From an uncultured Eubacterium sp. (GTDB lineage Bacteria > Bacillota > Clostridia > Lachnospirales > Lachnospiraceae), in NCBI GenBank assembly GCA_934317205.1, contig CAKREL010000019.1:1-28358 (forward strand): a stretch of 28,358 nucleotides of DNA. Direction: 5' to 3'. Under the pieces are notes generated by a model. That model was not told where the DNA came from, made no database searches, and was given only the letters and a program-made list of their open reading frames with translations. Of the stretch, positions 1 through 9,353 are shown one piece after another. Numbering within the stretch: the stretch's first letter is position 1; each line of letters begins with the position of its first letter. The position numbers and the translations under genes are program-made.

Positions 1-654
1 AATTTCTTCATTAAATGCCCACAGGTCTTCCATCGATCCACCGCCACGTCCGACAATGATCACATCTACATTTTTCTGTTCCATTGCATAAATTCCTTGT
101 ACAATAGATGCTGCTGCACCTTCCCCCTGAACCAGTGCAGGATATAAAAGTAATTGTACATAAGGATTTCTTCGATGAGAAATATTCTGAATATCCCTAA
201 TTGCTGCACCAGTTGGTGCCGTCACAATACCAATGCGAAATGCATAACGGGGAATGTCCTGCTTATATTCCTGTGCAAACATTCCCATCTCTTCCAGTTC
301 TTTTTTTCGCTCCATAAATTTCTGGTAGAGAATTCCCACTCCATCACGCGTCACCTGATGAGCATACAGCTGATACTGTCCGTCACGCTCATAAATGTGA
401 ATTTCACCCTGAACTATGACACGATCACCTACATCCATATGAAAGGACAGTCCCTTAAGTACATTACCGTGAAACATCACAGCTTTGAGCACACCAGTTT
501 CATCTTTTAATGTAAAATATATGTGTCCGGAGCTGTGATATTTACAATTTGAAATTTCTCCCCGCACCGCAATATGGCTCATCATAAAATCCTGTGCGAA
601 CATATTCTGAATATAAGAATTTACCTGTCCCACAGAATAGACATTCCTTCTCAT
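1..654 (-). CDS. xseA: Exodeoxyribonuclease VII large subunit (3' part cut by window edge)
   Basis: The large, catalytic subunit of exonuclease VII, which degrades single-stranded DNA to short oligonucleotides in the cytoplasm together with the small subunit XseB. The first 218 codons are visible, starting with ATG at 654 (MRRNVYSVGQVNSYI). Residues 1 to about 100 read as the N-terminal OB-fold nucleic-acid binding domain, with the family signature VRGEISNCKYHSSGHIYFTL. The catalytic domain follows, with IGIVTAPTGAAIRDI and the glycine-rich VGRGGGSMEDLWAFN just before the window edge. The reading frame is still open at base 1, so the C-terminal half lies outside. The start overlaps the nusB stop by ATGA (651-654), which indicates translational coupling. 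The nusB-xseA order is typical of Firmicutes; xseB would be expected next, outside the window. Confidence 0.95.
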   Translation of the reverse strand, partial: MRRNVYSVGQVNSYIQNMFAQDFMMSHIAVRGEISNCKYHSSGHIYFTLKDETGVLKAVMFHGNVLKGLSFHMDVGDRVIVQGEIHIYERDGQYQLYAHQVTRDGVGILYQKFMERKKELEEMGMFAQEYKQDIPRYAFRIGIVTAPTGAAIRDIQNISHRRNPYVQLLLYPALVQGEGAAASIVQGIYAMEQKNVDVIIVGRGGGSMEDLWAFNEEI

Positions 655-1046
655 GCCAGTCCGGATAAAATTCCGTTTACAAATGCCGGTCCCTGATCAG
701 ATCCATATAATTTTGCCAGTTCGACAGCCTCATTAATAGATACGGATACCGGAATTTCTTCCTCATATTTAATCTCATAAGCAGCAAGGCGCAAGATTGA
801 AAGCTCTGCCTTTGCCATACGTGTCGTTTTCCAGTTTTTAGATGCCGCGTTCAGTGCTGCATCCAGTTCATCTAAATGTTCCACAATACTGTGCACTTTG
901 TTTAAAATGTAGTCAGAATCTTTCTGACGTACTTCTCCAAGTTCTTCCATATACAGCGCAATTTGTTCATCCAGTTCTTCCGTGCTGTGAAATTCTATTC
1001 CAAATAAAATTTTAAAAATTTGTTCTCTTACTTCTCTTCGGCTCAT
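651..1046 (-). CDS. nusB: Transcription antitermination factor NusB
   Basis: NusB binds boxA RNA with S10 (NusE) and takes part in antitermination of rRNA operons. The protein is small, all-helical and of normal family length (131 residues). It begins MSRREVREQIFKILFG and ends with the family-typical region around EIPVSVSINEAVELAKLYG and FVNGILSGLA. A longer start at 1058 exists, but its ATG lies inside the Shine-Dalgarno sequence (GGAGGATAAC) of the ATG at 1046, so I chose 1046. The gene lies 109 bp downstream of the Asp23 gene and overlaps xseA by ATGA. The same neighbourhood (Asp23-like gene, nusB, xseA) is found widely in Firmicutes. Confidence 0.95.
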   Translation of the reverse strand: MSRREVREQIFKILFGIEFHSTEELDEQIALYMEELGEVRQKDSDYILNKVHSIVEHLDELDAALNAASKNWKTTRMAKAELSILRLAAYEIKYEEEIPVSVSINEAVELAKLYGSDQGPAFVNGILSGLA

Positions 1047-1141
1047 GTTATCCTCCATATTTTGTCCTGCTCAACTCAAGAATGCATCTCTCATCTGTTC
1101 AAGAATGCCATGTCTCCAGCTGACAGTTTTTCACTCACAAA

Positions 1142-1163
1142 TCGAGTAGGTTGCCCTACTCGA
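1142..1163 (-). other. Perfect hairpin with GCAA tetraloop over the Asp23 stop codon
   Basis: A 9-bp perfect stem (1142-1150 paired with 1155-1163) closes a four-base loop that reads GCAA on the transcribed strand, a GNRA tetraloop. The TAG stop codon of the Asp23 gene (1156-1158) lies in the stem. No U-run follows, so it is not a standard terminator. It could act as an mRNA stability or processing element between the Asp23 gene and nusB; that role is inference. Confidence 0.5.
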
Positions 1164-1539
1164 CTGCGTTTTTCATGTCAACATCTGCAATTCTGACATT
1201 TACACTGGATACCTCAAGCCCTGTCATATTCTCAATAGCTGCTTTTACTTTTTCCTGTACATTACCGGATACCGCTGGGATTGCATAACCGTAAGCAATA
1301 TTGATAGTTACAAATACTTCAATCTTGCCTTCCTCTGTCACTTCCACACGAACACCTTTCGACAGGTTCTTCATACCAAGACGGCTTACCAGTTCTTTTG
1401 TAATATTTCCACCCATAGAGCAAACGCCCTCTACTTCTGTGGCAGCAAGTCCGGCAATGATTGTAATGACTTCTTCTGCAATCTGCACTTCACCTAACCC
1501 ATCTTCTTTAATTTTTAATCCTTTTCTATCTTCAGCCAT
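1156..1539 (-). CDS. Asp23/Gls24 family envelope stress protein
   Basis: A 127-residue protein of the Asp23/Gls24 (DUF322) family, related to Bacillus YqhY and YloU. Members are small, mainly cytoplasmic proteins; some bind the membrane through a partner, and they are linked to alkaline or cell-envelope stress and to control of fatty-acid synthesis. The family core is visible as GLGEVQIAEEVITIIAGLAA near the N-terminus, then VEGVCSMGG, VRVEVTEEGKIEVFVTINIAYG, and the C-terminal VNVRIADVDM. The start ATG at 1539 has an ideal GGAGG nine bases upstream. A sigma-A type promoter lies just upstream. The placement directly before nusB matches the yqhY-nusB arrangement of Firmicutes and is probably the first gene of an Asp23-nusB-xseA unit. 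The exact paralogue cannot be assigned by eye. Confidence 0.9.
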   Translation of the reverse strand: MAEDRKGLKIKEDGLGEVQIAEEVITIIAGLAATEVEGVCSMGGNITKELVSRLGMKNLSKGVRVEVTEEGKIEVFVTINIAYGYAIPAVSGNVQEKVKAAIENMTGLEVSSVNVRIADVDMKNAVE

Positions 1540-1580
1540 GGAAAACCTCCTAAAATATCATTCATTTTTCATTATTATCT

Positions 1581-1609
1581 AGTATACCAAATTATTTCCT
1601 GTTTGAAAA
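1581..1609 (-). promoter_or_regulatory. Sigma-A type promoter for the Asp23-nusB-xseA unit
   Basis: On the minus strand the -35 box is TTTTCA (1604-1609) and the -10 box is TATACT (1581-1586), separated by exactly 17 bp. This gives matches of 4/6 and 5/6 to consensus. It sits in the gap between the transporter gene and the Asp23 gene, about 40 bp upstream of the Asp23 start codon. Confidence 0.65.
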
Positions 1610-1617
1610 CTCATTTT

Positions 1618-3108
1618 TTACAGGATTGCCACAAAGACATTGCATACGATCAATGAGATTGCTGCAGAAAATAATACACTTTGCAATGGGCGCACAACGC
1701 CGCGTCTGCACCAGAAAATATTCAACAGTATAATGCCAAGTGTCAGCAGTGTCATTGTCTTTGGCGACCACGCATACCAATTGGCAATACTCATATTCTG
1801 ATACAACATAGAAGCTCCTACCGTCAGAAGCAGCCCTGCAACGATTGGTCGCATATAGGTCTGTAACACATGAAAAATCCTGAGATTTTCAAATTGTTCA
1901 TAAATATATACCACCGCAGAAAATGTGCCCCCGGAAGCTGCAATACTGCAGGCAAATCCACACAATGCCACAAAAATTCCACACGGTGTTCCACCACTCT
2001 CGTATCCAAGTATGTATCCAACTCCCGACAAGATCTTGCAAAGAATCGATCCGGGAAGCCCATTAGCTACCGATGCAATCTTAAAATAGAAATCATCATA
2101 ACTGATCATTCCAGTATTAACAAAAAGACCATTAGCTACTGCAAGGTAAGCATCTCCACCGCCAAAAGATATGACTGCCGAGATAAGTCCCCTGATAATA
2201 AAATGAAAAGTATCGTTAAAGCAAAGCAATGCAGGAAATGATAAAATCACCAGAAACAATGCCCAACTAATTTCCTCTTTTACAAGATTTTTCATCTTTT
2301 TCCATGAAAAGGGAATTCTTCCTTCGATACTGCTGCAAAGCCCATACACAGATAATACAATCATTGCAATACGAAGTGTCCACAACACTTCCGGACTGCT
2401 GATCAGATGCATTTTTCCGACACAAAGGCAGTACAGTATCGTAATCATTCCTGAAATCAGTATTCTGCTCCAGCGAAATCTCCCTCCTGTAAAGAAAATG
2501 ATAAAAAATGCCGCACACAATATATCAATCGTTGAAACATCAAAAATTGGTGTTGACCCGCTACTGCCAAACAATTGGAACATCTCTTTTCCGCAAGTCA
2601 ATAAGAACACCAGAATCATAAAGCTCATTCCACTTTTTGCTGTTCCTTTTTCCCTGCATTCTCGAAAGGTTCCTTTCGCATACATGAGCAACATATAGAT
2701 GATATATGCTGTTACACCAGCTGAAGCAAACAAAATCTGACGCAGCACCAAATTTCCGGAACGGTTAATCATCATCAAAAATAATACTGTAAAAAAAGTA
2801 CCAGGAAGTCCCATAAGTAATGCTGATAATATCATACCTGGTATACCACACACTTTTCGTCCCACACCGGCAGCTACTTCCACCGGAAGTGCCCCCGGAG
2901 TGATATTTGCTACAACTACATCTTTCGTGTACTCTTCCCTGTCGATAAGCTTATTCTCATAAACCACTTCAGATTCAATCACCGGAACCAAGGCCGTTCC
3001 GCCACCAAATCCAATACATCCGATTTTTAGCATGGTTAACAACAATTTTTTCATATTCAGATTTCTGGTTTTATTTCTTTGCTTTTTTTTCATCTGATCT
3101 GTTCTCAT
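1618..3108 (-). CDS. Chromate transporter family (CHR) membrane protein, two-half form
   Basis: A polytopic inner-membrane protein of the CHR family, whose characterised members export chromate. The substrate in gut Clostridia is usually untested. Both family half-repeats are present in one chain: GCIGFGGGTALVPVIESEVV with ITPGALPVEVAAGVGRKVCG near the N-terminus (residues about 30-90), and AVISFGGGDAYLAVANGLFV with VANGLPGSILCKILSGVGY in the second half (about residues 310-370). Many Firmicutes encode the halves as two separate genes, so this is the fused, long form (496 residues, about 10 or more hydrophobic segments). The start is uncertain. The ATG at 3108 has no clear Shine-Dalgarno, and an internal Met before KKLLLTMLKIG would also fit. 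It lies 62 bp downstream of ligA and probably reads through from it. Confidence 0.85.
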   Translation of the reverse strand: MRTDQMKKKQRNKTRNLNMKKLLLTMLKIGCIGFGGGTALVPVIESEVVYENKLIDREEYTKDVVVANITPGALPVEVAAGVGRKVCGIPGMILSALLMGLPGTFFTVLFLMMINRSGNLVLRQILFASAGVTAYIIYMLLMYAKGTFRECREKGTAKSGMSFMILVFLLTCGKEMFQLFGSSGSTPIFDVSTIDILCAAFFIIFFTGGRFRWSRILISGMITILYCLCVGKMHLISSPEVLWTLRIAMIVLSVYGLCSSIEGRIPFSWKKMKNLVKEEISWALFLVILSFPALLCFNDTFHFIIRGLISAVISFGGGDAYLAVANGLFVNTGMISYDDFYFKIASVANGLPGSILCKILSGVGYILGYESGGTPCGIFVALCGFACSIAASGGTFSAVVYIYEQFENLRIFHVLQTYMRPIVAGLLLTVGASMLYQNMSIANWYAWSPKTMTLLTLGIILLNIFWCRRGVVRPLQSVLFSAAISLIVCNVFVAIL

Positions 3109-3170
3109 ATTTTCAGTCTTACTGCATGATACACATTATTTCATCTATCAGCTTACATCTGGAATTTCTT

Positions 3171-5189
<2,019 letters not shown>

Positions 5190-6002
5190 CTAACTCCTCT
5201 TTCCCGGATTTTTTCCCTTGGGTGAACTGTATGACTTCGCTGTCAATTTATTTAATGTAGCCATTTCTTCTGCTGTCAGTTCCCTATATGTGCCCGGTGC
5301 CAGATCGCTCAGAAGAATATTCATCACTCTGGTGCGCACCAACCGCTTCACACGATATCCACATGTTTCACACATTCTGCGGATCTGGCGGTTATATCCC
5401 TGAGTCAATATAATACGAAACGTTCTGTCATTGACTTGTGTCACTTTACACGGTCTTGTATGTACTCCCAATTCTTCGAGATACAGCCCTCCACGCATCT
5501 GCTCCAGAAATTCAGGTGTGATTTTCTCATTTACTGTGACCACATATTCTTTCTCATGATAGTTTCCGGCCCGCATCATCTTATTAACCAGATCTCCCTG
5601 ATTTGTCAGTAAAATCAGCCCCTCGGAATCCTTGTCAAGACGTCCTACCGGGTAAATTCGTTTCGGATAATTGATAAAATCAATAATATTGTTCTTTTCC
5701 CGTTTTTCTGCTGTACAAACAATTCCTACCGGTTTGTGAAATGCAATCATGATTTCTTCCGTTTCCGGGCAGACTTCCTTCCCACAAAAAGTGACCCGCA
5801 TTCCCGGGAGTACTCTATCCCCGGTCACAGCTTTACGCCCATCTAATAATACATTTCCCTTTTCGATTTCTCGATCTGCTGCGCGCCGGGAGCATACCCC
5901 GGCTTCGCTCAGATATTTATTTATACGTATTCCTTCCTGAATCTCTCTTTTTTCTGTATTCATCTGTTCTTCTCTCTTCTGTTTTCTCTTTTTATTTCGC
6001 AT
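5190..6002 (-). CDS. rluF: 23S rRNA pseudouridine synthase, RluF/RluB family
   Basis: Converts a uridine of 23S rRNA to pseudouridine; in E. coli RluF acts at U2604. An S4 RNA-binding domain (IRINKYLSEAGVCSRRAADR, about residues 25-75) precedes the RsuA-type catalytic domain. The catalytic aspartate is at residue 123 in VGRLDKDSEGLILLTNQGDL. The family motif GYNRQIRRMCETCGYRVKRL is near the C-terminus. RluF is preferred over RluB from the overall pattern (NYHEKEYVVTV), but this is not certain. The start is open. The ATG at 6002 has no visible ribosome-binding site, while an internal ATG at 5963 (MNTEKREIQ) follows a purine-rich stretch and could be the true start. A charged, lysine-rich N-terminus precedes the S4 domain in the longer form. 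Confidence 0.88.
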   Translation of the reverse strand: MRNKKRKQKREEQMNTEKREIQEGIRINKYLSEAGVCSRRAADREIEKGNVLLDGRKAVTGDRVLPGMRVTFCGKEVCPETEEIMIAFHKPVGIVCTAEKREKNNIIDFINYPKRIYPVGRLDKDSEGLILLTNQGDLVNKMMRAGNYHEKEYVVTVNEKITPEFLEQMRGGLYLEELGVHTRPCKVTQVNDRTFRIILTQGYNRQIRRMCETCGYRVKRLVRTRVMNILLSDLAPGTYRELTAEEMATLNKLTAKSYSSPKGKNPGKRS

Positions 6003-6056
6003 TCCATCGGTAACAATTTTTATCTATACAGAGACAATATCAACCAGAAAATCATC

Positions 6057-6494
6057 TCACATCTGATAAGTCTTCATTTTTCTCATATTATCCTCTTCAA
6101 AATCAATCATTTCTTTTGCTAGCTCCGTTGCAAATATGCCAGCATCACGATACTTATGAATCGCATGTTTGAGTTCTTTCACACCACGTTCATTACCCTT
6201 TTCCATCATATCTGCCACGTCTTCTGTCTTATTCTGAAGTGCTTTTCGCATTTTAATAGAAGTCTTGAGCATTGCCGTTGTTAATGGTTTTAGCTGTGCC
6301 GGTTCGCTGCCATTTGCACACAAGCGTATTCTCGCTTTCCGCCCAAACTGTTCCATTTTATCTGCCTGAACGTTTAATTCATAAGCAAATTCCTCGTCAT
6401 AAATATCTTTTAGTACTTCATGGATGGCATCCACACCCATATTGGAATTTTTGCAAATTGCATGAAGCAGATTGTTTTCGTCTTTCTGTGTCAT
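6057..6494 (-). CDS. Small helical protein of unknown function
   Basis: I do not recognise the family. The 145-residue product has no signal peptide or membrane segment, is rich in Lys, Glu, Met and Ala, and reads as four or five amphipathic helices (for example MGVDAIHEVLKDIYDEEF and VKELKHAIHKYRDAGIFATE). This suggests a soluble cytoplasmic four-helix-bundle-like fold; that is inference. The gene is well supported: GGAGG lies seven bases before the ATG at 6494, it fills the space between a terminator and rluF, and it has no competing frame of similar quality. It ends 54 bp before the rluF start and may be the first gene of an unknown-rluF-ligA transcription unit. Confidence 0.75.
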   Translation of the reverse strand: MTQKDENNLLHAICKNSNMGVDAIHEVLKDIYDEEFAYELNVQADKMEQFGRKARIRLCANGSEPAQLKPLTTAMLKTSIKMRKALQNKTEDVADMMEKGNERGVKELKHAIHKYRDAGIFATELAKEMIDFEEDNMRKMKTYQM

Positions 6495-6626
6495 GACAAA
6501 ACCTCCTCTTTTTAAGTTAGTATTGTCATTTCACTGCAAAATATTCCATTCCCACCTGTCAATATGTAATGTCCTGTTTTTCATTGCTCGCAAAATTCAA
6601 GCCATCTCATGTCTGATATACATATC

Positions 6627-6651
6627 AAAAGGGAACAGTCAACCTGTCCCC
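6627..6651 (-). terminator. Rho-independent terminator after the SH3b protein gene
   Basis: On the minus strand GGGGACAG, a five-base loop GTTGA, and CTGTTCCC form an 8-bp stem (one G-U pair), followed immediately by TTTT. It is about 35 bp after the stop of the SH3b protein gene and separates that gene from the unknown-rluF-ligA unit. Confidence 0.7.
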
Positions 6652-6686
6652 TCTTTATTATTTCTTTTTATGATACGTGCGAAGCA

Positions 6687-8090
6687 TTACTGCTGAGCTG
6701 TAACATATTCTGTCTTTACATATCCCACGATACTGCCGGTTTTCACCTTACTCCATCCATTTGCAGTTACCGCAAGCTGACGAAGCTCAGAACCTTGGAT
6801 TGCAGATGCAAGTACGGCGGACTGTTCATTCGGTTCCTGACGGATGTTCATTGTTTCCGTTGCATAAACCCATGCTTTCTGTTCTGTTTCCGTTGTATCC
6901 ATTGTCTGCTGCTGTTGCTGTGCGGCCTGATCGGCAGCCTGCTGTTGCTGTGCGGCTTCTTGTGCCTGCTGATCCTGTGCTGCCTGCTGCTGTGCAGCTT
7001 CCTGTTCCTGCTGCGCTACCTGCTGCGCTGCCTCCTGTGCTTTTTGGTCCGCTTCCTGCTGTTGCTGTACATTCCATTCACTGATTGCATTTGCGAGAGT
7101 TACTTCTACCATATTTTTCAGATTTTCATCAGCATTAAGTGCATCTTCATATCGTGTCTGTACATTTGCCTGCAATGCAATGACGTCTTCGTCATTCTGA
7201 TAATCTGAGATCAACTGAAGAATCGTATCATCCATCTGATTCTCCTGGTATTGTAAGTTAAATGGGCTGTATATATTATCAATGTAATACTTTCCTTTGT
7301 CATCTGTTGTAACATAAAAGAAGTCCAGTCCAGGTGCTGCTGTATCTACATTCTTATACTTCAGATCAAATGCCACGGATACAATAAAGGAATGATCATC
7401 TGCCCCTGTCTTTGTATAGCAGGTAATGTTATCATATTTTTCTATATACTGACTGTACATGGTGATGTAACTTTTTTCCTTATCTGAGATAGGATTTGCA
7501 TATGCAAGCATCTCACCTGTATTGCCAGACGCATATGCTGCATAGTAGTTCTCAATCAAGGTATTAATCTCCGTATACTGATCTGTCTCATATTCCTGAG
7601 ATGATAAGGACTCATCACGATTTGCAGCTTTCTTTTCCTTCATACTCTTTACGCCAATAATAATTGCACAGATCGCAACAATTACAATCAGACAGCCGAT
7701 GCCGACAAATGCGATATTTCTGCGCATAAATGCTATCGACTTCTCTTTTTTGGCTTCTGATTCATCCAGACTTCGGCGCATAGTCTTTTTCTTTGATGCA
7801 AGGTGGTGTGACTCATCCTTTGCCCCAGCCATACGAGATTTATCCTTCACGCTCTCTTCTGATATAAATTCCAAATCCTCCAGAATATCATCCTGCTCTC
7901 TCTCTTTTTTACGATGATGATGCAGTCGGGTCTCAAATACATGCTTTGCTGAATGCTCCGTCTTTGCCTTTTTACCTTTTTTATATTCAGTTTTTCTATC
8001 TTCTCCCGTTACAATATCTGGGATTTCACGCTCATTATCATTATTATTTATATTTTTATCTGTTACTTTTTTCTTATCAAATTCTGACAT
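6687..8090 (-). CDS. Membrane-anchored protein with Gln/Ala-rich linker and C-terminal SH3b domain
   Basis: A 467-residue protein without a recognised full-length family. Residues 1-125 are highly charged and hydrophilic, with Lys/Arg/His clusters such as LHHHRKKEREQDD. One hydrophobic segment (about 126-147, AFVGIGCLIVIVAICAIIIG) makes it a type II-like membrane protein with the N-terminus inside. Outside follows a folded region (about 171-335) with a pattern reminiscent of NTF2-like or TcaA-type extracytoplasmic domains (INTLIENYYAAYASGNTGEM). Then come a Gln/Ala-rich low-complexity linker (341-396) and a bacterial SH3 domain (406-465, MNIRQEPNEQSAVLASAIQG, ending GYVKTEYVTAQQ). SH3b domains usually bind cell-wall peptides, so a cell-wall sensing or remodelling role is plausible. 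GGAGG lies six bases before the start. It has its own promoter and terminator, so it is separate from the pilus locus. Confidence 0.85.
   Translation of the reverse strand: MSEFDKKKVTDKNINNNDNEREIPDIVTGEDRKTEYKKGKKAKTEHSAKHVFETRLHHHRKKEREQDDILEDLEFISEESVKDKSRMAGAKDESHHLASKKKTMRRSLDESEAKKEKSIAFMRRNIAFVGIGCLIVIVAICAIIIGVKSMKEKKAANRDESLSSQEYETDQYTEINTLIENYYAAYASGNTGEMLAYANPISDKEKSYITMYSQYIEKYDNITCYTKTGADDHSFIVSVAFDLKYKNVDTAAPGLDFFYVTTDDKGKYYIDNIYSPFNLQYQENQMDDTILQLISDYQNDEDVIALQANVQTRYEDALNADENLKNMVEVTLANAISEWNVQQQQEADQKAQEAAQQVAQQEQEAAQQQAAQDQQAQEAAQQQQAADQAAQQQQQTMDTTETEQKAWVYATETMNIRQEPNEQSAVLASAIQGSELRQLAVTANGWSKVKTGSIVGYVKTEYVTAQQ
6903..7070 (-). repeat. Gln/Ala-rich low-complexity coding repeat
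   Basis: Within the SH3b protein, codons 341-396 are almost only CAG/CAA (Gln), GCN (Ala), GAG/GAT and a few Val, in imperfect units of the QEAAQQ and QQQAAQ type. The underlying DNA is an imperfect trinucleotide tract (CTG/TTG/GCC on the plus strand). It is a flexible linker between the extracytoplasmic domain and the SH3b domain, and its length may vary between strains by slippage. Confidence 0.75.
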
Positions 8091-8116
8091 ATCTTACCTC
8101 CGATAGTACGCCTAAC

Positions 8117-8145
8117 ATAATACCACAGAGGATAAAATACGTCTA
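8117..8145 (-). promoter_or_regulatory. Extended -10 promoter for the SH3b protein gene
   Basis: The minus strand shows TAGACG (8140-8145), a 17-bp spacer, and TATTAT (8117-8122). The -10 box is preceded by TGG, giving an extended -10 (TGnTATTAT). The -10 box ends 26 bp before the start codon at 8090, giving a short leader of about 20 nt containing the GGAGG site. Confidence 0.6.
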
Positions 8146-8248
8146 GGTATTTAAAAAAAGTTTATGAAATAATCACATTTGTCAACTTTTCATTAAACAT
8201 TATTTATCATACGTCAAAAACCATGATTATGTAATGTTCACTCCATTT

Positions 8249-9319
8249 CTACCGCAGTGCCGATTCCAATTCCACCCGGTTATTGCTATATACAAATGCG
8301 TCCTCCCTTGTTATATACCCCTGCTGCATGAGTCGAACCAGATCTGCATTCAGTGTATGCATACCAAGTGCTGCTCCGGACTGCATCATCGTGGAAATCT
8401 GATGCGTTTTGCCCTCACGGATCAGGTTCAAAATCGCGCCCGTAGCAACCAGAAGCTCTGTAGCAGCAATTCTCGTTACACCTCCGCCACATGGAATCAG
8501 GCACTGACTGACAATTCCTCTCAACGTACCGGCCAGCTGAATCCGTACCTGATTCTGTCCTTCTGCCGGACATGCATCAATAATCCGCTCCACGGTCTGT
8601 GCCGCTCCGGTTGTATGAAGCGTGGAAAGTACAAGATGTCCGGTTTCTGCCGCCAACAGTGCAGCCTGGATAGTTTCATAATCGCGCATTTCTCCCACAA
8701 GGATGACATCCGGATCTTCACGCAGGGCACTGCGCAGGGCTGATGCGAAATCGGATACATCGTCTCCTACTTCCCGCTGATGAATCAGAGACTGTTTGCT
8801 TTCATAGACATACTCTACCGGATCTTCAATTGTAATAATGTGCCGGTCACTGTACTGATTCATATATTCGATCATTGCGGCCAGCGTTGTGGATTTTCCA
8901 CTTCCCGTCGGTCCGGTAACAAGGATCAGCCCACGGGGTGCTTTCGCCATTTCATGGAGAACGGTCGGCATCTTAAGTTCTTCCAATGTCGGAATTGATG
9001 CATTCAGCAGACGGATGGTTGCTGCCATCTTTTTCTGCTGTCGAAATACATTCACTCTCTGCCGTTTTCCATCTGTTGTCTGAAAAGAGAAATCTGCATC
9101 CATTCCCTGTTCAAACAGCATTCTCTGCCTGTCCGGCATCATTGCATACAGCATACCCGTTATTTCATCTGCAGGCAACTGTGTCTGTGCCGGAATCAGT
9201 TTTCCGTTGATTCGGTACCAGACCGGCATTCCCTCTGAAATATGAATATCCGATGCTTTTTTCTCCCGCGCTTCCCGTATGATTGCATCTGCTGTCAGCT
9301 GTAAACTGCCCTCTGTCAT
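8249..9319 (-). CDS. pilT: Type IV pilus retraction ATPase PilT
   Basis: A hexameric cytoplasmic ATPase that powers pilus retraction through PilC. The length (356 residues) is normal. The N-terminal PAS-like domain has KKASDIHISEGMPVWYRING. The Walker A motif is GPTGSGKS at residues 136-143, followed by the Asp box (TIEDPVEYVY), Walker B (REDPDVILVGEMRD, about 200-213) and the His box (TGHLVLSTLHTTGA). The C-terminal AILNLIREGKTHQI (295-308) matches the AIRNLIRE signature that separates PilT from PilB-type ATPases and is needed for retraction. The start ATG at 9319 follows AGAGAGG. It is the last gene of the pilus locus, 34 bp after pilB. No clear terminator is visible in the 158 bp that follow. 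Confidence 0.96.
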   Translation of the reverse strand: MTEGSLQLTADAIIREAREKKASDIHISEGMPVWYRINGKLIPAQTQLPADEITGMLYAMMPDRQRMLFEQGMDADFSFQTTDGKRQRVNVFRQQKKMAATIRLLNASIPTLEELKMPTVLHEMAKAPRGLILVTGPTGSGKSTTLAAMIEYMNQYSDRHIITIEDPVEYVYESKQSLIHQREVGDDVSDFASALRSALREDPDVILVGEMRDYETIQAALLAAETGHLVLSTLHTTGAAQTVERIIDACPAEGQNQVRIQLAGTLRGIVSQCLIPCGGGVTRIAATELLVATGAILNLIREGKTHQISTMMQSGAALGMHTLNADLVRLMQQGYITREDAFVYSNNRVELESALR

Positions 9320-9353
9320 ACTGTCAGACCTCTCTTTCTCTATCTGTCAGTTC

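Noticed and set aside
1142..1163. Rho-independent terminator after the Asp23 gene
   Set aside because: The stem is strong, but the following bases on the transcript (ATTTGTGAG) are not a U-run.
3109..3170. Possible terminator or promoter between ligA and the transporter gene
   Set aside because: No stem with a U-run and no paired promoter boxes were found in these 62 bp.
6557..6562. Perfect -35 box TTGACA upstream of the small helical protein gene
   Set aside because: At 16-18 bp spacing there is no acceptable -10 box (TTGCAG region), so a promoter cannot be placed with confidence.
6609..7208. Plus-strand ORF rich in Leu and Cys opposite the SH3b protein
   Set aside because: Its composition is produced by the CTG/TTG tract, the complement of the Gln/Ala codons; it has no independent support.
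8180..8185. TTGACA upstream of the SH3b protein gene
   Set aside because: The bases 17 bp downstream (AACTTT) are a poor -10; the extended -10 promoter at 8117-8145 is better.
8234..8743. Plus-strand ORF opposite pilT
   Set aside because: Antisense shadow of a highly conserved gene with no plausible product.
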